The notes: a model not told the origin generated them from the sequence alone. Shown: positions 18,548 through 30,417, counted from the first letter of the stretch. The stretch is DNA of 64,000 nucleotides from Roseovarius sp. MMSF_3359 (GCF_030733385.1 NZ_JASHJC010000003.1:340712-404711), one strand, 5' to 3'. Numbers and translations are program-made.

Positions 18548-19459
18548 TCAAATGTTTTCCTCGGCCCGGAGATCATTTGCGGATTGTTGAACGATATCCG
18601 CCACCTGTTGCAGATGATCGGCGAGCGGGCTGGTCCGGCGCCAGATCATGCCGACGGTGCGCGTCGGTTGCGGGTTGCGGAAATGCCCGACACAGACGGA
18701 TGCCGACCGGGTTTCGACCGGCACGGCCATTTCAGGGATCAGGGTCACACCGATACCGGCGCCGACCATTTGCACCAGGGTCGAGAGCGAGCTGCCATCC
18801 AACCCCTCCTGCGGCAGCGACGAAGGGATGTTGCAGAAGGACAGCGCCTGATCGCGAAAGCAATGCCCCTCCTCCAGCAACAAAAGCCGCATTTCGCGTA
18901 AGGCCTCCTTGTCAGGCACCGGCGTCCCGGCATCCGCATCCGAGCGGACCAGCACCATGTTCTCGGTAAAAAGAGCCACTTCAGTGAAGGCCGGATCCGA
19001 AATCGGCAAGGCCACAATCGCCGCGTCAAGCCGCCCCTCGGTCAGTTCCTGCACCAGCCTCGGTGTCAGGGTCTCGCGCACATGCACATCAAGTTCTTGA
19101 TGGCTCTGCGAAAGGTTGGCGATGATCCGGGGCAGAAGGTAGGGCGCGATGGTGGGAATGACACCCAGGCGCAACCGCCCGACCATCTTGTCATGGGAAG
19201 CACGCGCCATATCGCCCAATTCATCGACGCGGTGCAGAATGTCCCGCACCCGTAGGGAGAACTCCTCACCAAAGCCGGTCAGGCGCACCTGCCGCGCGCC
19301 GCGTTCAAAGAGTTTCGTGCCGAGGTCCTGCTCCAACTCCTTGATCTGTACCGAGAGCGCCGGTTGCGTCACGGCGCAGGCCTCAGCAGCCCGCCCGAAA
19401 TGGCCATGGGTGGCAAGCGCCTCGAAATATCTGAGCTGTCGGATCGTGAGATTTGCCAT
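18548..19459 (-). CDS. oxyR: hydrogen peroxide-sensing LysR regulator OxyR
   Basis: The 303-residue protein is a LysR regulator with the redox pair of OxyR: Cys200 and Cys209 in EEGHCFRDQALSFC, matching Cys199 and Cys208 of the E. coli protein in sequence and spacing. The N-terminal helix-turn-helix reads HFGRAAEACAVTQPALSVQI. Oxidation to a disulfide turns OxyR into an activator of peroxide-defence genes. It is transcribed divergently from katG, its expected target, with 209 bases between them. Confidence 0.95.
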   Translation of the reverse strand: MANLTIRQLRYFEALATHGHFGRAAEACAVTQPALSVQIKELEQDLGTKLFERGARQVRLTGFGEEFSLRVRDILHRVDELGDMARASHDKMVGRLRLGVIPTIAPYLLPRIIANLSQSHQELDVHVRETLTPRLVQELTEGRLDAAIVALPISDPAFTEVALFTENMVLVRSDADAGTPVPDKEALREMRLLLLEEGHCFRDQALSFCNIPSSLPQEGLDGSSLSTLVQMVGAGIGVTLIPEMAVPVETRSASVCVGHFRNPQPTRTVGMIWRRTSPLADHLQQVADIVQQSANDLRAEENI

Positions 19460-21855
<2,396 letters not shown>

Positions 21856-21875
21856 TCGACCCGGCAGAAACACCA

Positions 21876-21910
21876 AGGAGCGCGGCTGGAAACGGCCGCG
21901 CCTTTTTGTT
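21876..21910 (+). terminator. rho-independent terminator after katG
   Basis: A 7-base perfect stem, GCGCGGC at 21880-21886 and GCCGCGC at 21895-21901, with an 8-base loop, is followed at once by CTTTTTG on the katG strand. It starts about 25 bases after the katG stop. Confidence 0.85.
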
Positions 21911-21920
21911 TTGAAACAGA

Positions 21921-22322
21921 TTATTGATCGAGGGTGAAAGCGTGCGGCAACAGCTCTGATATGCTCAGGATCATGTGCTCACCGCTTTGATTGGTGCAGA
22001 TCACGGGCACATCGCGGCTAAACTCATAAATCACCTGGCGGCAGATCCCGCAGGGGGTGATCTTGGTATCTGTCGCATTGGTCACGCAGACCGCCCTGAG
22101 CCCGCGGTGGCCCTGGCTCATCGCACTGCTGATCGCGGAGCGTTCTGCACAAATGGCCGCGCCATAGCTCGCGTTTTCGACGTTGGCACCGCGATGGATG
22201 CTGCCATCTTCCATCAGCACCGCACAGCCAACGGTAAAGTTCGAATAGGGCGCGTGGGCCTCTGCCATGGCCTTTTGCGCCTCGGCGATCAGGGTTGCGA
22301 TTTCGGTATCGGTAAGCTGCAT
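21921..22322 (-). CDS. cdd: cytidine deaminase
   Basis: The 133-residue enzyme converts cytidine and deoxycytidine to the uridine forms. Zinc ligands and the catalytic Glu are in ASYGAAICAERSA (Cys-Ala-Glu) and PCGICRQ (Cys-x2-Cys), and the substrate loop APYSNFTVGCAV is intact. The ATG at 22322 gives the normal start MQLTDTEI; 30 extra upstream residues in frame are spurious. It is divergent from the HD protein and nucleoside operon, which fits a nucleoside salvage role. Confidence 0.94.
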   Translation of the reverse strand: MQLTDTEIATLIAEAQKAMAEAHAPYSNFTVGCAVLMEDGSIHRGANVENASYGAAICAERSAISSAMSQGHRGLRAVCVTNATDTKITPCGICRQVIYEFSRDVPVICTNQSGEHMILSISELLPHAFTLDQ

Positions 22323-22387
22323 CTTTGACCTTTGCGTTTTCCGCTCCTTAGAGTGTAGCGGATTTTCATGCAACGGCGAGGCGGGCG

Positions 22388-22969
22388 ATGAAACGGGACG
22401 AGGCGGCGGCAAGGCTTGAGTTTCTGGAGGCGGCAGGCGCGCTAAAAGATGTCATGCGATCGGGTTTCACCATTGCGGGCCGGCCCGAGGATACTGCCGC
22501 GCATACCTGGCGGCTCTGCCTCTGGGTCCTGGTTTTCGAAGACCAGCTTGCGGGCGTCGACATTCTGCGGCTCTTGAAAATCTGCCTTCTCCACGACCTG
22601 GGCGAGGCGATCTCGGGGGACATCCCCGCGCCGCTGCAGCACACCGACAAATCGGCGGAGGAGCGCGCCGATCTGATGACCCTGCTCGCGCCGCTGCCAG
22701 CCAATGTCAGAGAGAATCTCGCCGCCCTTTGGGATGACTATGCCAACGCCGGCTCCCCCGAAGCGCGGCTGGCCAAGGGGCTCGACAAGCTGGAGACCAT
22801 CCTGCAGCACACACAAGGCAAAAACCCGCCGGGTTTCGATCACGGCTTCAACCTGGATTATGGCCGCGACCGAACCGATGCGCACCCCCTCCTGCGGACC
22901 CTGCGCGACTTCGTGGACGACAAGACCCGGGCCTGTATCGGGACGACCAACCCCGATAGCCAACAATAA
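22388..22969 (+). CDS. HD-domain phosphohydrolase (YfbR/HDDC2-like)
   Basis: The 193-residue protein carries the HD signature: a first His in EDTAAHTWRLCLWV, His-Asp in CLLHDLGEAISGD and a later Asp in LDKLETILQHT. YfbR-type members are 5'-nucleotidases acting on deoxynucleoside monophosphates. That role would fit its place next to cytidine deaminase, ribokinase and nucleoside hydrolase. It starts 65 bases from the divergent cdd and precedes rbsK by 64 bases. Confidence 0.85.
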   Translation: MKRDEAAARLEFLEAAGALKDVMRSGFTIAGRPEDTAAHTWRLCLWVLVFEDQLAGVDILRLLKICLLHDLGEAISGDIPAPLQHTDKSAEERADLMTLLAPLPANVRENLAALWDDYANAGSPEARLAKGLDKLETILQHTQGKNPPGFDHGFNLDYGRDRTDAHPLLRTLRDFVDDKTRACIGTTNPDSQQ

Positions 22970-23033
22970 TTCCGGGTCGCATAGCTCTGCGATGCTGGTT
23001 AACCTCAGGGCCTGAAACTAGGCGCGCGGTCCC

Positions 23034-23900
23034 ATGATTCTCAATTTCGGCTCAATCAATCTCGATCTGGTCTACCGGGTGCCGCATCTGCCCGCCCCGG
23101 GGGAGACACTGGCGAGCACCTCCTTCGCCAAGTTCCTCGGCGGCAAGGGCGTCAACCAATCCATCGCCGCCGCCCGCGCGGGGGCAACCGTGCGCCACGT
23201 GGGCTGCCTCGGCCCCGACGGCGATTGGCTGCGCGACCAGATCGCGGGTTTTGGCCTCACCCTCGATGATATCGCGACGGTGGATTCCCCGACGGGCCAT
23301 GCGGTCATCTATGTCGATGACAATGCCGAGAATCAGATCGTGCTTTTCGGCGGCTCGAACCAGGGTTTTGAGAAGGCCCGAATCGACGCCGTGTTGAGCA
23401 GCGCGGCGGCGGGTGACTGGGTCCTGCTGCAAAATGAGACCAACCTGGTCAGCTACATCGCCGAAACCGCGCACCGCCGCGGCCTGAACGTGGCCTATTC
23501 CGCCGCCCCGTTCGATGCGGACGCTGTCGAAGAGGTGTTGGGCGCGGTCACGCTGCTTGCCTTGAACGAAGGCGAAGCCGCGGCACTTGGGGCGAAAACC
23601 GGCAAGGCGCCGCCGGATCTGGGCGTGGATCACGTCCTCATCACCAAGGGGGCAGACGGCGCCGAACTGCACTCGAACGGCCAAATGTTTCATCAGGACA
23701 GTTTCCTGGTCGAAGCCATCGACACCACCGGCGCGGGCGATACATTCCTGGGCGCATTCATGGCCCGCTTCCTCGAAGGCGACGCCGCCGGGGCCCTCAA
23801 TTTTGCCGCCGCAGCGTCGGCCATCCAGGTAACCCGCGAAGGCGCTGCCGCCGCTATCCCGAGCGCGGATGAAATCGAGGCGTTTCTGCGCGATGCATAA
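23034..23900 (+). CDS. rbsK: ribokinase (PfkB family)
   Basis: The 288-residue protein shows the PfkB fold: N-terminal NFGSINLDLVYRVPHLPAPG, the sugar-binding GGKGVNQSIAAARAGA, and the catalytic DTTGAGDTFLGAFMA with its base Asp. It should phosphorylate ribose, here probably ribose freed from nucleosides by the next gene. Its stop overlaps the nucleoside hydrolase start by 8 bases, so the two are tightly coupled. Confidence 0.9.
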   Translation: MILNFGSINLDLVYRVPHLPAPGETLASTSFAKFLGGKGVNQSIAAARAGATVRHVGCLGPDGDWLRDQIAGFGLTLDDIATVDSPTGHAVIYVDDNAENQIVLFGGSNQGFEKARIDAVLSSAAAGDWVLLQNETNLVSYIAETAHRRGLNVAYSAAPFDADAVEEVLGAVTLLALNEGEAAALGAKTGKAPPDLGVDHVLITKGADGAELHSNGQMFHQDSFLVEAIDTTGAGDTFLGAFMARFLEGDAAGALNFAAAASAIQVTREGAAAAIPSADEIEAFLRDA

Positions 23901-24810
23901 GGTTCTGATCGACACCGATCCAGGCATCGACGACGCGATGGCGATCTTCTATGCCGGGCTGCACCCCGACATTGATCTCATTGGAATGACAAGCGTTTTC
24001 GGCAATGTGACCGCAGAGATTGCCGCCCGCAATGCCCTCGTCCTGTCGGATATGCTGGGCCAGGACATCCCCGTGGCCCAGGGCGCGGCAAAGCCGTTGG
24101 AGCAGACGCCCAAGCCCGTTTCGGACCATGTGCATGGCGATGAAGGCTTTGGCGATCTGCCCGCGCAGATCCCGTCGTGCGCGCCCCTCGACATTGACGC
24201 GGCCGATTTCATCATCGAGACCGTGCATGCCCATCCCGGGGACGTCATTCTCGCCCCGATCGGCCCCCTGACCAACATCGCCGAGGCGCTGCGACGGGAT
24301 CCGGAGATCGCGGGCAAGGTCAAACGGCTGGTCATCATGGGCGGTGGGATCGCCCGCGGCAACGTCACGGATTTTGCCGAGGCCAATATCTGGAACGATC
24401 CCCATGCAGCTGATGCGGTTTTTGCCGCGGAGTGGCCCGTCACGATGATCGGCCTTGATGTGACGATGCAGGTGCTGGCCGATCCGGCCGATTTTGACAG
24501 ATGCGCGAAAGCTGCGCCGCAGTTGGGCGGGTTCCTGCATCGGGCCGCGCAGTTCTACATGCGGTTCTACCACGCGCAATACGGCCTGAACGGCGCGCAG
24601 ATGCATGACCCGACGGCACTCATCGCCGTCACCAACCCGGAGTATTTTGCGCTTGAACCCCTTCGCCTTGAGGTTATCCTGAACGGCAATCGCGCGGGAC
24701 AGACGCGGCGTTCCGACAACCCGGAGCGGCCTTTGATCGACGTCGCATTGGGTGTTGATGCCGAGGCCGTCAAAGCGCGTTTCCTGTCCGTCATTGGCAC
24801 CGGACACTGA
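23893..24810 (+). CDS. inosine-uridine-type nucleoside hydrolase
   Basis: The 305-residue protein begins with the calcium-binding N-terminal motif IDTDPGIDDAMAI that defines the family, and later carries a catalytic-histidine segment (NGAQMHDPTALIAV) and the ILAPIGPLTNIAEAL strand. It splits nucleosides into base and ribose. The ATG at 23893, overlapping the ribokinase stop, is chosen over an upstream frame start at 23869. The pairing with ribokinase and a nucleoside ABC transporter makes the pathway clear; base preference is not. Confidence 0.92.
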   Translation: MHKVLIDTDPGIDDAMAIFYAGLHPDIDLIGMTSVFGNVTAEIAARNALVLSDMLGQDIPVAQGAAKPLEQTPKPVSDHVHGDEGFGDLPAQIPSCAPLDIDAADFIIETVHAHPGDVILAPIGPLTNIAEALRRDPEIAGKVKRLVIMGGGIARGNVTDFAEANIWNDPHAADAVFAAEWPVTMIGLDVTMQVLADPADFDRCAKAAPQLGGFLHRAAQFYMRFYHAQYGLNGAQMHDPTALIAVTNPEYFALEPLRLEVILNGNRAGQTRRSDNPERPLIDVALGVDAEAVKARFLSVIGTGH

Positions 24811-24838
24811 ACCGGCACCGGCAAAGAGAGGACCCAGA

Positions 24839-25681
24839 ATGGCAGAGTTTGAAGTTCTTGCAGTCAGCCCGAAGGATCCGGATGCAGCCGAAAGGTTCGC
24901 CAAATCGCTGCGCGAAACGGGATTTGCCGTCATCAAGGATCATGACATCGACATGTCCGAGATCGAAGCGATGTACGACACCTGGTCGGGCTATTTCGCC
25001 AGCGACAGCAAATACAGCGACGCCATGCCCGCAGGCGACCCGGCGGGGTATTTCGGCTACAAATCCGAAAACGCCAAGGGCCGGTCGCAAAAGGACCTCA
25101 AGGAATTCTATCACGTCTATCAGTCCCGCCATGTTCCCGCGGAATGCAATGACGTGACCCGCAAGTTTCACGCCAGCCTCATTGAACTTGGCGAAACGCT
25201 TCTGGGCTGGCTCGATCAGGTCTCGCCGCCCGAAGTAACCGAAAAGCTGTCGATGCCGTTTACCAAGATGGTCGATGGTTCCGACGATCACCTGCTGCGG
25301 GTCTTGCACTACCCGCCCCTGCCCGACGATGTGGAGCCGGGCGAGGTCCGCGCCGCGGCCCATGGCGATATCAACCTTATCACGCTTCTGGTCACCGGCT
25401 CCGAGCCGGGTCTTCAGGCGCAGGATGTGAACGGCGATTGGCACGATATCCCCTGCGGCACCGGTTACATCAACGTCAATGCGGGCGACATGCTGGAACA
25501 GGCCAGCCGCAAGTATTACCCCTCGACCGTGCACCGGGTCATCAATCCGCCGAAACAGCAGAACCAATCCCGCTATTCCCTGCCGCTCTTCATGCATCCG
25601 CGCCCCGAGGTGCAACTGGCCCATCAGACCGCCGGAGAGTTCCTGCAGGAAAGACTTAAGGAGATCGGCCAGGGCGGCTGA
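24839..25681 (+). CDS. 2-oxoglutarate/Fe(II) oxygenase, isopenicillin N synthase-like
   Basis: The 280-residue protein has the non-haem iron triad His-x-Asp in RAAAHGDINLITLLV and the distal His in PSTVHRVINPP, followed by the 2-oxoglutarate arginine in SRYSLPLFMHPRP. The N-terminal DIOX_N-like part reads AKSLRETGFAVIKDH. Such enzymes couple decarboxylation of 2-oxoglutarate to oxidation of a small molecule. Its place between the nucleoside hydrolase and the nucleoside transporter gene suggests a base or nucleoside substrate. Thymine-7-hydroxylase is one member of this broad family, but no specific activity can be assigned. Confidence 0.88.
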   Translation: MAEFEVLAVSPKDPDAAERFAKSLRETGFAVIKDHDIDMSEIEAMYDTWSGYFASDSKYSDAMPAGDPAGYFGYKSENAKGRSQKDLKEFYHVYQSRHVPAECNDVTRKFHASLIELGETLLGWLDQVSPPEVTEKLSMPFTKMVDGSDDHLLRVLHYPPLPDDVEPGEVRAAAHGDINLITLLVTGSEPGLQAQDVNGDWHDIPCGTGYINVNAGDMLEQASRKYYPSTVHRVINPPKQQNQSRYSLPLFMHPRPEVQLAHQTAGEFLQERLKEIGQGG

Positions 25682-25691
25682 AATCAAAAAA

Positions 25692-25707
25692 GGCCGGTCA
25701 AACGGCC
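25692..25707. other. intergenic stem-loop before the binding-protein gene
   Basis: GGCCG at 25692-25696 pairs with CGGCC at 25703-25707 around a 6-base loop, in the 49 bases between the oxygenase and the binding-protein gene. No T-run follows on the operon strand, so it is not a clear terminator. It may protect or segment the mRNA so the binding protein is made in excess. Confidence 0.4.
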
Positions 25708-25730
25708 AGCGTTCAACAAGGAGTTCACCG

Positions 25731-26735
25731 ATGAAAAAGACACTGACCACCCTCATGGCTGCGAGCTTTGCCACGCTCTCCAGCATCGCGCTGGCGGCTG
25801 ATTTCAAACCGGCCGTCATCTATGACATGGGCGGGAAATTCGACGAGTCGTTCAACGAAGGCGTCTATAACGGCATCAAGCGGTTCACCGATGAAACCGG
25901 CGTCGAAGTGATGGAATTCGAAGTCACCAACGAGGCGCAGCGTCAGCAGGCCATGGAGAAGATGGTCCAGCGTGGTGCGACCGTTGTGCTGGGCGTGGGC
26001 TTTGCCCAAGCCGATGCCATCAACGCCGTGGCCGAGGCCAATCCGGAGGTCAATTTCTCGATCATCGACGTGAACTGGCTGGATCAGCCGAACCTGCGCC
26101 AATATGCCTTCAAGGAGCAGGAAGGCTCTTACCTTGTGGGCATCGCCGCCGCGATGGCCTCGGAAACCGGCACCGTGGGGTTTGTCGGGGGCATGGACAT
26201 CCCGCTGATCCGCGCCTTTGCCTGCGGATATAAGCAAGGCGCGAAATCCGCCAGCGCCGAGGTGAATGTCATCGAAAACATGACCGGCACGACCCCTGCC
26301 GCCTGGAATGACCCGGCCAAGGGCGCGGAACTCACGCAAAGTCAGATCGACCGGGGTGCCGACGTTGTTTATCAGGCCGCAGGCGGCACTGGTGTGGGCG
26401 TGATCCAGGCCGCGGCGGATGCCGGCAAGCTGGCCATTGGCGTCGATTCCAACCAGAACCACATGGCCCCTGGCAATGTCCTGACCTCGATGCTGAAACG
26501 GGTCGATGTTGCGGCCTATGAGACCATGAAAGACGCCATGTCGGGCGATTTCGACACCGGCGTGCGCAACCTTGGCATTGCCGAGGATGGCGTAGGCTGG
26601 GCGCTGGACGAACATAATGCCTCGCTCATCAGTGACGACATGAAGGCCGCGATCGATGCGGCCGCCGAGAAGATCAAATCGGGTGAAATCGTCGTGCATG
26701 ACTACCGCTCGGACAGCAGCTGCCCCGCGGACTGA
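25731..26735 (+). CDS. BMP-family nucleoside ABC transporter substrate-binding protein
   Basis: The 334-residue protein has a Sec signal peptide (MKKTLTTLMAAS through IALA, cut before ADF). The mature BMP/PnrA fold follows: VIYDMGGKFDESFNEGVYNG, VGFVGGMDIPLIRAFACGYKQG, and ADVVYQAAGGTGVGVIQAA. Members of this family bind purine and other nucleosides in the periplasm. There is an AGGAG site just before the start at 25731. It heads the transport half of the operon. Confidence 0.92.
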   Translation: MKKTLTTLMAASFATLSSIALAADFKPAVIYDMGGKFDESFNEGVYNGIKRFTDETGVEVMEFEVTNEAQRQQAMEKMVQRGATVVLGVGFAQADAINAVAEANPEVNFSIIDVNWLDQPNLRQYAFKEQEGSYLVGIAAAMASETGTVGFVGGMDIPLIRAFACGYKQGAKSASAEVNVIENMTGTTPAAWNDPAKGAELTQSQIDRGADVVYQAAGGTGVGVIQAAADAGKLAIGVDSNQNHMAPGNVLTSMLKRVDVAAYETMKDAMSGDFDTGVRNLGIAEDGVGWALDEHNASLISDDMKAAIDAAAEKIKSGEIVVHDYRSDSSCPAD

Positions 26736-26742
26736 TCCCGGC

Positions 26743-28311
26743 ATGACGGACACGAACAAAGACGGGAGCGGCGGTGCCGCTCCCTATGCGTTGGAGTTGA
26801 AGGGCGTCAGCAAGTCCTTTGGCCTGATCCGCGCCAATCGCGACATCACCCTTGCGGTCAGACCTGGAAGTATCCACGGCATCATCGGTGAGAACGGCGC
26901 GGGGAAATCCACGCTGATGAACATCGTCTATGGCATGCATGTCCGCGACGAGGGCGAAATCCTTGTGGGGGGCGAGCCGGTCGATATGCGCTCCTCCGCC
27001 GACGCGATCAGCCACGGGATCGGCATGGTGCATCAACATTTCATGCTGGTGCCAACCTTCACGGTTCTGGAAAATGTCATGCTGGGTTCCGAAGGCGGCG
27101 CGCTCTTACGCGAAGGGCGACAGGCCGCCCGCGACCGGATCGTGGAACTGTCGGAACGCTATAACCTCCGGATTGACCCCGATGCCCTGGTCGGCGATCT
27201 GAACGTGGGTCAACGCCAGCGGGTCGAGATCATCAAGGCCCTGAAGGGTGGCGCGAAAATCCTTATTCTGGACGAGCCGACGGGCGTCCTGACCCCGCAG
27301 GAGGCCGAGCAGCTTTTTGAAATCCTCAAGGTGCTGCGCGACCGGGGCGTGTCGGTCTTGCTCATCACGCACAAACTGGCCGAGATCATGGAGATTACCG
27401 ACGCCGTGGACATCATGCGGCAGGGGCAGATCGTGGGCCACCGCAAGACCGCGGAGACCTCGCCCGCCGAACTGGCCGAATTGATGGTCGGCCGCAAGGT
27501 CTTGCTTGAGGTGGAGCGTACCGAAGCCAATCCCGGCGACGTACAGTTTTCTGCCAGTGGACTGGGATACACCAACAGTCAAGGTGTGGTCGAATTGCAG
27601 GATATCAGTTTCGAGGTGCGTGCCGGTGAAATCCTCGGCGTGGCCGGGGTGTCCGGCAATGGCCAGACGCAGTTGATGGAGGTGCTGGCGGGCATGCGGC
27701 ACCTGACCGCCGGGTCGATCAGTATCCTCGGCACCGAAGTCACCCCCGCGACCGAGACCAACCCGCGCATCATCCGGGATCTGGGCCTGCGCCACATCCC
27801 CGAGGACCGCCACCAACACGGGCTGATCCTGCATTTCGAGGCGCGCGAAAACATGATCCTCGGCGTGCAGGACAGCGACCTTGCGGGCACAGGCTTCCTG
27901 ATGGACCCCGCGGCGATCGAGGCCAATTGCCGTGAGAAAATGCGCGATTATGACGTCCGCCCCGATGCGCCCCGCCATTTCGCCAAGAATTTCTCGGGCG
28001 GGAACCAGCAGAAGATCGTGATCGCCCGCGAATTTTCCGCCAATCCGGTGGTCCTGCTGGTCGGCCAGCCGACGCGCGGCGTCGATGTGGGCGCAATCGA
28101 GTTCATCCACAAGCAGCTTCTGGCGCTCCGCGATGCGGGCTGCGCGATCCTGCTGGTTAGTGTGGAGCTTGACGAGATCATGTCGCTTTCGGACCGGATC
28201 ATGGTGCTCTGCGATGGCCACAATGTCGGGATCGTTGACCGGGCCGAAGCGGACCGGCAGACGCTTGGCCTGATGATGGCCGGGCAAAAACGCGAAGGAC
28301 ATGCCGCATGA
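26743..28311 (+). CDS. nucleoside ABC transporter ATP-binding protein (two ABC domains)
   Basis: The 522-residue protein holds two ABC cassettes. The first has Walker A GENGAGKST, a signature segment LNVGQRQRVEIIKAL and Walker B ILILDEPTGVLTP. The second has a degenerate Walker A (GVSGNGQTQ) and the signature FSGGNQQKIVIARE, as usual in RbsA/MglA-type and BMP-type transporters. The ATG at 26743, 7 bases after the binding-protein stop, is used. Its stop overlaps the next permease start. Confidence 0.93.
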   Translation: MTDTNKDGSGGAAPYALELKGVSKSFGLIRANRDITLAVRPGSIHGIIGENGAGKSTLMNIVYGMHVRDEGEILVGGEPVDMRSSADAISHGIGMVHQHFMLVPTFTVLENVMLGSEGGALLREGRQAARDRIVELSERYNLRIDPDALVGDLNVGQRQRVEIIKALKGGAKILILDEPTGVLTPQEAEQLFEILKVLRDRGVSVLLITHKLAEIMEITDAVDIMRQGQIVGHRKTAETSPAELAELMVGRKVLLEVERTEANPGDVQFSASGLGYTNSQGVVELQDISFEVRAGEILGVAGVSGNGQTQLMEVLAGMRHLTAGSISILGTEVTPATETNPRIIRDLGLRHIPEDRHQHGLILHFEARENMILGVQDSDLAGTGFLMDPAAIEANCREKMRDYDVRPDAPRHFAKNFSGGNQQKIVIAREFSANPVVLLVGQPTRGVDVGAIEFIHKQLLALRDAGCAILLVSVELDEIMSLSDRIMVLCDGHNVGIVDRAEADRQTLGLMMAGQKREGHAA

Positions 28312-29429
28312 GCGGGCCGACCCCACCCCTGCCCCGATGGGCCGATCTGTTCCTGTTGCCGGTCATCAACCTGATGGCGGCGCTTTTCGTCTGCGGGCTG
28401 GTCGTGCTGGCCATCGGCGAGAACCCGATCGAAGCCCTGGGCGTCATGCTCAAAGGGGCTTTCGTCTATTCCGGCGGCCTGGGCTACACGCTCTACTACA
28501 CCACCAATTTCGTCTTCACGGGCCTGGCGGTGGCGACGGCATTTCACGCGATGCTCTTCAATATCGGCGGTGAGGGGCAGGCCTATATCGGCGGGCTTGG
28601 CGCGGCCTTGGCGGCCTTTGCCATCGGCGCGGCCCCGGGGATTGTCGCCCTGCCCGTGGCGATTGCGGGTGCGGCGCTAGCCGGGGCCTGCTGGGGTGTG
28701 ATCCCGGGCTATCTGCAGGCGAAGCGCGGCAGTCATATCGTCATCACGACCATCATGTTCAACTTCATCGCGGCGTCGATCATGGTCTGGCTTCTGGTCG
28801 GTCCCATGCTGGAACCCGGGCAGCAATCCCCACAATCCGTGCCTCTGCCCGAGGGCAGCTACCTGCCCAAGATGCACGAGATGCTGGGCGCCATCGGAGT
28901 TGAAACCGCCGCCACGCCTTTGAATGCCTCTTTTCTACTGGCGCTGGTGTCGCTCGCGGTCTTCTGGGTGCTGATCTGGCGCACTCGGCTGGGCTACAAC
29001 ATCCGCGCCGTGGGGCAGAACCCTCAAGCAGCGCATTACGCGGGCATCAACGTGCCGCGCACAATTATCATCGCCATGGCCATCGCGGGCGGCTTCGCGG
29101 GGCTTCTGGCCACCAATGAAATCCTCGGGATCAGCCACCGGGTCATCCTGAACTACACCGCCGGGTATGGCTTTACCGGCATCGCCGTGGCGCTCATGGG
29201 CCGCAACCATCCGGTCGGCATCTTCCTCGCCTCGCTTCTCTTCGGGGCGCTCTATCAGGGCGGGGCAGAGCTTGATTTCGAGTTTCAGTCGATCACCCGC
29301 GAAATGGTCCTGATGATCCAGGGCATGATCATCCTCTTCTCCGGCGCGCTGGCCTATATGTTCAACCCGCCGCTCGCCCGGTTCATCGCCCGGATTTCGG
29401 CCCCGAAACGGGAGGTCGCCCATGGCTGA
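28308..29429 (+). CDS. nucleoside ABC transporter permease, first subunit
   Basis: A 373-residue multi-spanning membrane protein with the conserved segment FNIGGEGQAYIGGLGAA near residue 85 and LGYNIRAVGQNPQAAHYAGI, the cytoplasmic coupling loop of the BPD_transp_2 family. It overlaps the ATPase stop (ATGA) and the next permease start. With its partner it forms the membrane channel for nucleosides. Confidence 0.92.
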   Translation: MSGPTPPLPRWADLFLLPVINLMAALFVCGLVVLAIGENPIEALGVMLKGAFVYSGGLGYTLYYTTNFVFTGLAVATAFHAMLFNIGGEGQAYIGGLGAALAAFAIGAAPGIVALPVAIAGAALAGACWGVIPGYLQAKRGSHIVITTIMFNFIAASIMVWLLVGPMLEPGQQSPQSVPLPEGSYLPKMHEMLGAIGVETAATPLNASFLLALVSLAVFWVLIWRTRLGYNIRAVGQNPQAAHYAGINVPRTIIIAMAIAGGFAGLLATNEILGISHRVILNYTAGYGFTGIAVALMGRNHPVGIFLASLLFGALYQGGAELDFEFQSITREMVLMIQGMIILFSGALAYMFNPPLARFIARISAPKREVAHG

Positions 29430-30390
29430 CTTCCTCTATCAACTCCTGCTGACCTTCGATGCCACGCTCAGGATCGCCGCACCGCTGATCCTCTGCGCGA
29501 TGGCGGGGATCTTTGCGGAACGCTCCGGCGTGATCGACATCTCGCTTGAGGGCAAGATGTTGACCGGGGCCTTCGTTGCTGCCGCCGTGGCCGCGCTCAG
29601 CGGATCGCCCTGGCTCGGGCTGATCTGCGCCATTTTCGCCAGCATCTTCATGTCGCTTGTCCACGGTTTCGCCTGCATCACCCACAAGGGCAATCAGGTG
29701 ATTTCCGGCGTGGCGATCAACATCCTTGCCTCGGGTCTGACCGTGGTGATCGGCATCGCACTTTTCCGGCGGGGAGGTCAGACGCCAACCCTTGGCCGCG
29801 ACGAACGCTTCAAGCCGCTCGATTGGATCGGGACGGAAACACTGGATGCGGTCCCGCTTCTGGGCGTGATATACCGGCAGCTCATCTCGGGCCATAACGT
29901 CCTTGTCTACCTGGCGCTGCTCGCCGTGCCGCTAACGGCTTTCATCATCTACCGCACCCGCTTCGGCCTCAGGATGCGCGCCGTCGGAGAGGTGCCCGAG
30001 GCGGTGGACAGCGCGGGCGTTTCGGTCACCTGGCTGCGCTACCGGGCGCTTATCATTGGGGGCGTCTTCTGCGGCATCGCGGGGGCTTACCTGTCGGTTG
30101 CGCAGGGCGGCAATTTCGTGCGCGAGATGTCGGCGGGCAAGGGCTATATCGCGCTGGCCGCGGTGATCTTTGGCAACTGGCGTCCGCTCCGGGCCTTCAT
30201 GGCCTGCCTGATGTTCGGCTTCCTCGAAGCGGCCACATCGCGCCTGCAGGGGGTCGATCTTCCGCTGATCGGCGAGGTCCCGACGCAGCTCATGCTGGCG
30301 CTACCTTACGTGCTGACCGTGCTGCTTCTGGCGGGGTTCATCGGACGTCCCAGTCCGCCCGCCGCCATCGGTCAACCCTATCACAAATGA
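29422..30390 (+). CDS. nucleoside ABC transporter permease, second subunit
   Basis: A 322-residue multi-spanning protein opening with a helix that ends CAMAGIFAERSGVIDISLEGKM, the family's fingerprint. The coupling loop reads TRFGLRMRAVGEVPEAVDSAGVS, equivalent to that of the first permease. It overlaps the preceding gene by 8 bases and is the last gene of the operon. The convergent exonuclease gene ends 27 bases beyond. Confidence 0.92.
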   Translation: MADFLYQLLLTFDATLRIAAPLILCAMAGIFAERSGVIDISLEGKMLTGAFVAAAVAALSGSPWLGLICAIFASIFMSLVHGFACITHKGNQVISGVAINILASGLTVVIGIALFRRGGQTPTLGRDERFKPLDWIGTETLDAVPLLGVIYRQLISGHNVLVYLALLAVPLTAFIIYRTRFGLRMRAVGEVPEAVDSAGVSVTWLRYRALIIGGVFCGIAGAYLSVAQGGNFVREMSAGKGYIALAAVIFGNWRPLRAFMACLMFGFLEAATSRLQGVDLPLIGEVPTQLMLALPYVLTVLLLAGFIGRPSPPAAIGQPYHK

Positions 30391-30417
30391 CCGGATTGCA
30401 CCGCGACCGGCGGCGCG

